Shown: in pieces, positions 1 to 5,328 of the stretch
How positions within the stretch are numbered: position 1 is the stretch's first letter
How the letters are laid out: every line of letters begins with the position of its first letter
NCBI GenBank assembly: GCA_937930275.1
Contig: CALGLM010000511.1
Span: 1 to 7,470 of the forward strand
DNA length: 7,470 bases
Direction: 5' to 3'
DNA from: an uncultured Ignavibacteria bacterium
Lineage (GTDB): Bacteria; Bacteroidota; Ignavibacteria; Ignavibacteriales; Melioribacteraceae
Notes under the pieces: model-generated
What the model saw: the letters and a program-made list of their open reading frames with translations, nothing else
What the model was told of the DNA's origin: nothing
Database searches by the model: none
Made by a program: the position numbers and the translations under genes

Positions 1-1073
1 CTATAATCATCCCTATCTTTTATTGCTCTAATAACTAAATCATTTAAAATATCTTTATGGCTGTCCCAGTTCCAATATTTATCAAATTGAGGTTGAAATG
101 TCGTTAAATGTTCTTTTACTGCACGGTTTGCAACACGCTGCATTTTGGCATTTAATGATGTATAAATATTTAAGCCGTCTTCATAAAGATTAACATTATG
201 CTGAGCTGCCCATCTTTCCATTTGTTGTCTTATGTACTCAACAAAATGGGGTGCAATATCACTTTTAAACTTTCGGCTAATCTTTTGCTTATCTACTTTA
301 ATCGGCATTAATCTAAAATCTTTAAATTGTCTTTCAGTTATAAATTCTTCTTCATATAATCTATATAATATTAAGTTACGCCTTTGTAATGCATTATTAT
401 ATCGTCTAACCGGGTCATAATATACTGATGATTTTAATAAACCGACCAGAACTGCCGCTTCAGGAGTAGTTAAATGCTTTGCATCTTTATTGAAATAAAT
501 TTTTGAAGCTGACTGAATACCGTATGCACCGTTTCCGAAATAAGATATGTTTAAGTACAATTCTAATATTTCGTTTTTAGTATATTGCTTTTCAATTTGA
601 ACTGCTGTTATCCATTCCCTAACCTTTCTAACAACGGTTTCAAACATGCTTTCATTGCTATCTTTTAATCCGTATAAATTTTTTGCCAATTGCTGAGTAA
701 TAGTACTTGCCCCCTGCTTTTTGCCGAATGCAGTTTTAACCATTGCCTTAACAAATCTATCAATATCTACCCCCCAGTGTCTATAAAACTTTACGTCTTC
801 AGTAGCAATTAATGCCTTTACAACACTTTGATTAATATCTTTATATTTAACCGGAAGTCTGTTTTCAATAAAAAACTGACCTATTAATTCACCGTCTTCA
901 CTCCAAACATTGCTTGAAAGTAAGGGTTTTGGATTTTCAAGATCTTCAACCGGCGGTAAACCGCTAATAACGTAAATTAAAAAAGCTACAAATAAAATAA
1001 AACTTATTACTCCGCCTAAGATAAAGTATTTTTTAAATTTATTAGCTTTTTTTGTAGTTTTAAGTTGTGCCAT
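1..1073 (-). CDS. mrcA: Class A penicillin-binding protein (PBP1A type), N-terminal part, cut by window edge
   Basis: Bifunctional peptidoglycan synthase; the visible 357 codons cover the membrane anchor and the glycosyltransferase (GT51) domain, which polymerises lipid II into glycan strands in the periplasm. A basic cytoplasmic tail (residues 1-16) precedes one membrane helix (about 17-37). GT51 motifs seen in order: TEDVKFYRHWGVD at 91-103 with the probable catalytic Glu92, GASTITQQLAKN at 121-132, RKVREW at 149-154 with the second conserved glutamate Glu153, KNEILELYLN at 166-175, and FGNGAYG at 179-185. The linker toward the transpeptidase begins after about residue 260; the transpeptidase domain itself lies beyond the left edge, so its SxxK, SxN and KTG motifs cannot be checked. 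The ATG at 1073 lies 4 bases after the stop of the lpxH-like gene, which points to cotranscription. A monofunctional transglycosylase is less likely, because the frame continues well past the GT51 domain. Confidence 0.93.
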   Translation of the reverse strand, partial: MAQLKTTKKANKFKKYFILGGVISFILFVAFLIYVISGLPPVEDLENPKPLLSSNVWSEDGELIGQFFIENRLPVKYKDINQSVVKALIATEDVKFYRHWGVDIDRFVKAMVKTAFGKKQGASTITQQLAKNLYGLKDSNESMFETVVRKVREWITAVQIEKQYTKNEILELYLNISYFGNGAYGIQSASKIYFNKDAKHLTTPEAAVLVGLLKSSVYYDPVRRYNNALQRRNLILYRLYEEEFITERQFKDFRLMPIKVDKQKISRKFKSDIAPHFVEYIRQQMERWAAQHNVNLYEDGLNIYTSLNAKMQRVANRAVKEHLTTFQPQFDKYWNWDSHKDILNDLVIRAIKDRDDY

Positions 1074-1077
1074 TATA

Positions 1078-1800
1078 TTACCAATCTATAATTTCTAATT
1101 TATTATCTTTATAAATAGCATAACATGGTTTGCTTAACCATGTTCCTAAATTAATATATTTACCGTTTTTATATATTTTAATATCTCTTGTATGTGAATG
1201 ACCAAAAAGTACGAAATCATAACCTTGTTCAATCTTTTGTTTTGCCGTTTCAAAAAGACCGTCTGTTTCACCGTAGTCTTTATATTCAGTATATTCTCTG
1301 CTCGTCTTGCTTGTATTTTTACCAATCGAAATTCCTAAATCCGGATGAATAAGGTAAAATAAAAACTGAAAAAATCTATTTCTTAAAATTTTCTTTAATA
1401 TTTTATATCCGGTATCTTTTTTTACAAGTCCGTCTCCGTGTCCTAAAAAAAATCTTTTATCTTGATACTTAAATTCATATTCTGATTTTATAACTTTAAT
1501 ATTCAAGTACGTTTCAAAAAAATCTCGGTGAAAAAAATCATGATTGCCGATAAGGTAATAGATTTTTACTCCGTTATCGGTCAGCTCTTTTAACTTTGTA
1601 AAAATTCTAAAATAGCCTTTTTGCAATACATGTTTATATTCAAACCAATAATCAAATAAATCCCCTAAAATAAATAGAGAATTTCCCTTATTGTTAATAA
1701 AATCCAAGAATTCAATTAGCTTAAGTTCTTTTTTTTCTTCCGCTTCTTTATCTTGCAATCCTAAGTGCAAATCTGAAATAAAATAAACTGCTGTTTCCAC
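1078..1800 (-). CDS. lpxH: UDP-2,3-diacylglucosamine diphosphatase, LpxH-like metallophosphoesterase
   Basis: Predicted calcineurin-like metallophosphoesterase that hydrolyses UDP-2,3-diacylglucosamine to lipid X and UMP, a cytoplasmic-face step of lipid A synthesis. The 240-residue length equals that of E. coli LpxH. The dinuclear metal-binding motifs are complete: SDLHLG (Asp10, His12), GDLFDYW (Asp47), GNHD (Asn86, His87), GHGD (His121) and GHSHT (His201, His203). A hydrophobic, basic segment around residues 134-151 fits the region that forms the lipid-binding cap. The third motif reads GNHD, whereas E. coli LpxH has GNRD, so this is closer to the variant usual in Bacteroidota and to LpxH2-type proteins; exact substrate is inferred. 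The start is GTG at 1800, the first possible start after an in-frame TAA nine bases upstream; no Shine-Dalgarno is visible. It sits 60 bases after the aminopeptidase gene and 4 bases before the PBP gene. Confidence 0.85.
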   Translation of the reverse strand: METAVYFISDLHLGLQDKEAEEKKELKLIEFLDFINNKGNSLFILGDLFDYWFEYKHVLQKGYFRIFTKLKELTDNGVKIYYLIGNHDFFHRDFFETYLNIKVIKSEYEFKYQDKRFFLGHGDGLVKKDTGYKILKKILRNRFFQFLFYLIHPDLGISIGKNTSKTSREYTEYKDYGETDGLFETAKQKIEQGYDFVLFGHSHTRDIKIYKNGKYINLGTWLSKPCYAIYKDNKLEIIDW

Positions 1801-1843
1801 ACAAAATTAATTTTAATTAAACATTAATTATACAACTATTTTA

Positions 1844-1859
1844 TTACTTTTTAAAGTAA
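1844..1859. repeat. Short AT-rich inverted repeat between aminopeptidase and lpxH-like genes
   Basis: Seven-base arms TTACTTT (1844-1850) and AAAGTAA (1853-1859) are separated by two bases, starting two bases past the aminopeptidase stop codon. On the minus strand no T tract follows and the stem has only one G:C pair, so it is a poor terminator. It may protect a 3' end or be chance in such AT-rich sequence. The spacer 1801-1860 otherwise shows no clear promoter. Confidence 0.3.
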
Positions 1860-1860
1860 G

Positions 1861-3543
1861 TTATTTTAACAACTCTATTTTTTTTAGTAACTTATCATTT
1901 GGGTCAAGTATTATACCGGCAACCTTGCCTACATTTTTAAATATCAAAGTTGTATCATTACCAAACAAGTAATTTTTGTTAACAACTGATTTTCCGTCTG
2001 CAAAGTCTAATTCAGTTTCAAGTAAAAAATCATATTTTATTTTGTTTTTATCTGTTTTAATGTGTAAATATAAATCACTGTTTTTAACCTCATAATTATA
2101 TCTAATGTTCAACATCCCTTTTCCGTAAAATACCCAGTTGTTAAAAAACGATTTTAAACTTATCCCGCTCTCATTTTCCATTATTTTAATAAAATCGTTT
2201 GTAGAGGCATTTTTATATTTATACTCATTAAAATAAGCTTTCAATCCCTTAAAAAATTTCTTGTCCCCAATTTTATTACGCAGCATATGCAATACCCAAG
2301 CCCCCTTATTATATATGGTTGAAGAAAACATATTATTTTGAGGCGCATATAACGTGTTATCTTCAAAATCACCGATCTTACTATGCATAACTTCCAAATA
2401 TTTTTCGTAACCATTTAATTTTTCTGCATATAAAGCTTCGCTGTAAGTTGCAAAACCTTCATTTAACCAAATATCTTTCCACGATTTAAGTCCGACTGCG
2501 TTCCCCCACCATTGATGAGCTAATTCGTGGATAAAAACTAATCTTTTACTAAACGGGTTTTTTATGATATTAGTTGATAACCCCGTAATTGTTTGGTGTT
2601 CTATTGCTCCGTATTTCCACGTAATTTGAGCATTGCCGTATTTATCGTTTTTGAACGGATATATGCCAAATAAATCGCTAAATATTTTTATTCCGTCTTT
2701 TACGGGCTTGAAGTCCAAATAATTTTCTATATCTTCCTGTTCAAGTAAATAGTAAGATAAACGAATTGTGTCTTTAATACCTGTTACTGTATAATCTTCA
2801 TAATAATAATATTTTCCGGAATAAACACACATTAAATAAGTTGAAATCGGATACTCTGACTTATAATGAAACGTTCTTTTACCGTTTTTGTATTCAATAT
2901 TAATTAAACTGCCGTTACTAACTGACGTATATATACTATCCGAGGTAATTTTAGATTCAAATAAAGCTTTATCATCGGGTTTATCGTTGCAGGGGAACCA
3001 AGTTGAGGCAAATATTGGTTCGTTTAACGAATAAATAAAATTATACCCCTTATATTCGTCAAAAACAAACGAGCCCAAACCTTTTGCAATAGGCTGCCCA
3101 AAATATTGAACCTTTATATTAAATGTATCTCCCTTTAATACACTTTTAAAAACTTTTAAATAATTATCCACGTATTTAAAATTTGTTTTTTGGTTATTTA
3201 TTATTAAATTTTTAATCTTAAACCCTTTTTCAAAATTTAAACATATATAATCACAATTTTCCAAAACTTTGCCCATTATATCAATATTACATTCAATACT
3301 CCCTTTTTGGGGAAACAGACTTAATTCCAAGTAATATTTTTCAACATCAATATTGTTTTGAATAGGATTTATATAGTTAATAAATGTAGAATCTTGACTA
3401 ATATAAACCACGTAATTCTTGTTTTTTACAAAACTAATTACATTAAAAAGTTTTGAAAAGAAACCTGTAAACAATAGTATTGTAAAACTTAGTAAAATAA
3501 AAATACTAATTAATAAATAATAATAATTTTTCTTGACTTTCAT
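1861..3543 (-). CDS. Membrane-anchored M1-family zinc metallopeptidase (aminopeptidase)
   Basis: Predicted aminopeptidase that removes N-terminal residues from peptides, probably outside the cytoplasmic membrane. The 560-residue protein begins with a short basic tail and a hydrophobic helix (about residues 7-29) without a convincing cleavage site or lipobox, so a membrane anchor is more likely than a cleaved signal. The N-terminal beta domain covers about 60-250. The gluzincin catalytic domain follows, with the substrate-amine motif as GAIEH (312-316, equivalent to GxMEN), the zinc site HELAH (His339, Glu340, His343) with the third ligand Glu362 in NEGFATYSE, and the probable transition-state tyrosine Tyr411 in IYNKGAWVLHML. 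A short C-terminal beta domain covers about 475-560; the large helical domain of PepN is absent, as in many Bacteroidota M1 peptidases. The ATG at 3543 puts the anchor at the N-terminus. It is the first gene of the minus-strand run; its substrate is unknown. Confidence 0.92.
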   Translation of the reverse strand: MKVKKNYYYLLISIFILLSFTILLFTGFFSKLFNVISFVKNKNYVVYISQDSTFINYINPIQNNIDVEKYYLELSLFPQKGSIECNIDIMGKVLENCDYICLNFEKGFKIKNLIINNQKTNFKYVDNYLKVFKSVLKGDTFNIKVQYFGQPIAKGLGSFVFDEYKGYNFIYSLNEPIFASTWFPCNDKPDDKALFESKITSDSIYTSVSNGSLINIEYKNGKRTFHYKSEYPISTYLMCVYSGKYYYYEDYTVTGIKDTIRLSYYLLEQEDIENYLDFKPVKDGIKIFSDLFGIYPFKNDKYGNAQITWKYGAIEHQTITGLSTNIIKNPFSKRLVFIHELAHQWWGNAVGLKSWKDIWLNEGFATYSEALYAEKLNGYEKYLEVMHSKIGDFEDNTLYAPQNNMFSSTIYNKGAWVLHMLRNKIGDKKFFKGLKAYFNEYKYKNASTNDFIKIMENESGISLKSFFNNWVFYGKGMLNIRYNYEVKNSDLYLHIKTDKNKIKYDFLLETELDFADGKSVVNKNYLFGNDTTLIFKNVGKVAGIILDPNDKLLKKIELLK

Positions 3544-3637
3544 TAAACTTATATTTAATATTAAAAAACTTATTTTTTACATAAATAATAATCATGAATT
3601 TAAAAATAACAAAATTATAAATATTTAGCGAGGGGAA
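3544..3637. promoter_or_regulatory. Divergent promoter region between the M1 peptidase gene and glgC
   Basis: These 94 bases separate two divergent starts, so both promoters should lie here or just inside the genes. The sequence is almost entirely A and T. A TATAAATATTT stretch at 3616-3626 could serve as the glgC -10 region, but I see no clean match to the Bacteroidota -7 consensus TAnnTTTG in either direction, and no operator-like palindrome. Confidence 0.5.
3630..3635 (+). promoter_or_regulatory. Candidate ribosome binding site of glgC
   Basis: GAGGGG lies just before the glgC ATG, with four bases between GAGG and the start codon. This is the only purine-rich Shine-Dalgarno-like stretch before any start in the window; the other starts are preceded by pure AT sequence, as is usual in Bacteroidota-like genomes. 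It supports the ATG at 3638 as the true start, although the spacing is rather short. Confidence 0.5.
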
Positions 3638-4873
3638 ATGCAATTTTCAGGATCGTCATTATTGCGTGATACATTGACATTGATATTAGCCGGAGGACAA
3701 GGAGAACGATTGCTGCCGTTAACAAAGTTTAGAACGAAGCCGTCTGTTCCGTTTGGAGGAAAGTATAGAATTATTGATTTTGCTTTATCTAATTGTTTAA
3801 ATTCGGGACTAAGAAAGATTTATGTTTTAACACAATATAAATCTGATTCATTAAATCAGCATTTATATGAAGCATGGAGCATTTTTAATCCGGAATTGGG
3901 AGAATTTATTTATCCCGTACCTCCGCAGCAAAAAGAAAGCAATAATTGGTACATGGGAACTGCCAATGCAATTTACCAAAATTTAAATTTTTTAGAAGCA
4001 GGTAAATATAAATGGACATTAATCCTTTCCGGTGACCATATCTACAAGATGGACTACTTAAAAATGCTGCAATATCATCTTGATCGCAAAGCCGATTTAA
4101 CTATTGCGTGCATGAATGTTCCAACAGATACCGCAAATAGATTTGGAGTTGTAGGAATTGACGAAAATTACAAAGTCTTATCATTTTTAGAAAAACCGTC
4201 TGTTCCTCCGCAAATTCCGGATAGACCCGGAGAGTCTTTTGTTAATATGGGAATATACATTTTTAATGTTTCCGTATTGCATAACGTATTAAAGCAAATG
4301 GAACGCGAAGGTATTGAAAACAATGATTTCGGAAAAGATGTAATTCCTTACATGATTAAATCCGGATTTGAAGTTGATGCTTACAAATTCCAAGACGAAA
4401 ACAAAAAAGAACAACCATATTGGGTTGATGTTGGTACAATTGATAGTTATTATGCTGCAAGTATGGATTTAATAAGTGTTAATCCCGAATTTAACTTATA
4501 TGACTTTAATTGGCCGCTCCGTACACAACAATTACAGTACCCGCCTGCTAAAACACTTTCTCACGAAGGTGAACGAGTAGGGCGCGTATTAAACTCATTA
4601 ATTTCGGATGGAACAATTGTATCGGGTGGTCTTGTGGAAAGATCAATACTCGGTTTTAATATTCGTGTAAATTCATATTCATATTTAGTAGATTCTATTG
4701 TAATGGATAATGTAACGATAGGAAGACATAGCAGAATAAGAAGAACAATTATTGATAAAAACGTAGTTATTCCGGAACATACGGAAATAGGTTTTGATCC
4801 GGATATTGACCGTAAAAGATTTACCGTAAGCGAAACGGGTATTGTTGTAATTCCCAAAAATTATGTTTTCTAA
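3638..4873 (+). CDS. glgC: Glucose-1-phosphate adenylyltransferase (ADP-glucose pyrophosphorylase)
   Basis: Makes ADP-glucose and pyrophosphate from ATP and glucose 1-phosphate, the committed and normally allosterically controlled step of glycogen synthesis in the cytoplasm. The 411-residue length is close to E. coli GlgC (431). The nucleotidyltransferase domain (about 12-280) has LILAGGQGERL (16-25), the Arg/Lys effector and nucleotide region FRTKPSVPFGGKYRIIDF (31-48), LTQYKS (64-69), WYMGTANA (104-111), SGDHIYKMDY (131-140) with the catalytic aspartate Asp133, FLEKP with the glucose-1-phosphate lysine Lys186, and YWVDVGT with Asp264. The C-terminal part (about 310-411) is a left-handed beta-helix with hexapeptide-like repeats, ending in GIVVIPKN. 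The gene stands alone: no other glycogen gene is in the window, and its neighbours point away from it or toward it. The whole chain is intact, so I expect an active homotetramer. Confidence 0.97.
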   Translation: MQFSGSSLLRDTLTLILAGGQGERLLPLTKFRTKPSVPFGGKYRIIDFALSNCLNSGLRKIYVLTQYKSDSLNQHLYEAWSIFNPELGEFIYPVPPQQKESNNWYMGTANAIYQNLNFLEAGKYKWTLILSGDHIYKMDYLKMLQYHLDRKADLTIACMNVPTDTANRFGVVGIDENYKVLSFLEKPSVPPQIPDRPGESFVNMGIYIFNVSVLHNVLKQMEREGIENNDFGKDVIPYMIKSGFEVDAYKFQDENKKEQPYWVDVGTIDSYYAASMDLISVNPEFNLYDFNWPLRTQQLQYPPAKTLSHEGERVGRVLNSLISDGTIVSGGLVERSILGFNIRVNSYSYLVDSIVMDNVTIGRHSRIRRTIIDKNVVIPEHTEIGFDPDIDRKRFTVSETGIVVIPKNYVF

Positions 4874-4885
4874 TTTTTAATATTT

Positions 4886-4919
4886 CGAAATCCCTTTCAT
4901 TTAAATGTCTGGGATTTCG
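4886..4919 (+). terminator. Probable terminator hairpin of glgC
   Basis: Perfect nine-base arms CGAAATCCC (4886-4894) and GGGATTTCG (4911-4919) enclose a 16-base loop, 12 bases after the glgC stop codon. The loop itself contains the palindrome CATTTAAATG, which could extend the structure. The following TTAAATTTTAAAT is T-rich but not a clean T run, so termination or 3' end protection are both possible. Confidence 0.65.
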
Positions 4920-4939
4920 TTAAATTTTAAATAATAATT

Positions 4940-4947
4940 CCCCCCCC
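4940..4947. repeat. C8 homopolymer tract
   Basis: Eight consecutive cytosines stand in AT-only surroundings about 20 bases past the glgC hairpin. Tracts like this can vary in length by replication slippage, and can also be sequencing or assembly errors. It is outside any coding sequence here. Confidence 0.6.
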
Positions 4948-5078
4948 AATTTTATTTTTAACAATTAAGTTTGTAAATATTTCACTTATTACTCCGTTCC
5001 ACATTTAATTAATGACCTTAGTCTTTATATTTATTGTTAATTTAAATAAATAAGAGTGATTTAAATCGTGATTATTAA

Positions 5079-5096
5079 TATTCTTACGTAAGAATA
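5079..5096. repeat. Perfect 18-base palindrome centred on ACGT
   Basis: TATTCTTACGTAAGAATA is its own reverse complement. An overlapping alternative stem is GATTATT (5070-5076) with AATAATC (5093-5099). It lies at the left edge of the GC-richer island. It could be a protein-binding site, the tip of a hairpin, or part of a dispersed repeat; it is far from any promoter, since both flanking genes end toward it. Confidence 0.55.
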
Positions 5097-5100
5097 ATCC

Positions 5101-5160
5101 AAAGAGCGTTAGTATCGGAACAGAAATAGGCGTGACATTAGAGTGCTTATTACGTTTTGG
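5101..5160. other. GC-richer non-coding island of unknown role
   Basis: By direct count 24 of 60 bases are G or C (40%), against 19 of 100 in 5001-5100 and 10 of 60 in 5161-5220. Its left side carries the 18-base palindrome and its right side an imperfect inverted repeat with GGAA (5160-5163) and TTCC (5194-5197). Such a contrast in intergenic DNA fits a small RNA, a dispersed repeat or a gene remnant; I cannot choose among them. Confidence 0.35.
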
Positions 5161-5235
5161 GAATTATATAAATTATGTAATGTAATATATTAGTTCCAAT
5201 AATGTAAATAAAATGACTTGTTACAACCCAATTCA

Positions 5236-5262
5236 GAATTCAAAATTAAAAATTCAAAATTA
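5236..5262. repeat. Tandem pair of 14-base-period repeats, left of the terminator
   Basis: GAATTCAAAATTA at 5236-5248 is followed at a 14-base step by AAATTCAAAATTA at 5250-5262. The same unit occurs twice more on the other side of the hairpin at 5271-5294, in the same orientation. The second copy runs straight into the A8 run that forms the T tract of the minus-strand terminator. Confidence 0.75.
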
Positions 5263-5294
5263 AAAAAAATCCCCATCCCAATTAAGGGATGAGG
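5262..5294 (-). terminator. Rho-independent terminator of the type IX cargo gene
   Basis: Arms CCCCATCCC (5271-5279) and GGGATGAGG (5286-5294) pair over nine positions with one C-A mismatch around a six-base AATTAA loop. Read on the minus strand the stem is followed by one A and then eight T residues (the A run at 5262-5269). The stem starts 32 bases after the stop codon at 5326. This is the cleanest terminator in the window. Confidence 0.85.
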
Positions 5295-5301
5295 ACATTG
5301 A

Positions 5302-5328
5302 GAATTCAAAATCAAGAATTCAAAATTA
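5302..5328. repeat. Tandem pair of 14-base-period repeats overlapping a stop codon
   Basis: GAATTCAAAATCA (5302-5314) and GAATTCAAAATTA (5316-5328) repeat at a 14-base step. They match the pair at 5236-5262 with one substitution in a copy on each side. The final TTA of the last copy, 5326-5328, read on the minus strand, is the TAA stop of the type IX cargo gene, so the repeat block abuts the coding sequence exactly. Confidence 0.75.

Larger units (their letters stand above)
4874..5325. other. Convergent intergenic region with no credible gene
   Basis: The glgC gene and the type IX cargo gene end toward each other across these 452 bases. I find no coding frame with a start codon and family-like content. 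The contents are listed separately: glgC terminator hairpin, C8 tract, a perfect 18-base palindrome, a 60-base GC-richer island, and a repeat-flanked terminator. A small palindrome GATTTAAATC (5058-5067) lies just left of the 18-base palindrome. The stretches 4950-5050 and 5161-5235 are otherwise featureless AT-rich DNA. Confidence 0.8.

Noticed and set aside
232..420. Plus-strand open frame of 62 codons
   Set aside because: It lies antisense within the strongly supported GT51 coding region of the PBP gene and has no family-like content.
3950..3973. GlgC motif reads GTANA where E. coli has GTADA, suggesting a lost active-site residue
   Set aside because: As recalled, the catalytic aspartate is in GDH (Asp142 in E. 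coli), kept here as Asp133, and B. subtilis GlgC has serine at the varying position, so this is normal variation.
4561..4857. Minus-strand open frame of 98 codons
   Set aside because: It is antisense to the conserved C-terminal beta-helix of glgC; the glgC frame explains the sequence.
4950..5235. Possible tRNA or CRISPR array in the intergenic region
   Set aside because: No cloverleaf, no T-loop GTTCRA motif in context, and no regularly spaced repeats with unique spacers; the 14-base repeats are too short and adjacent.
5213..5263. Plus-strand 16-codon frame starting ATG at 5213
   Set aside because: More than half of it is a translation of the 14-base repeat; no ribosome binding site and no conserved content.
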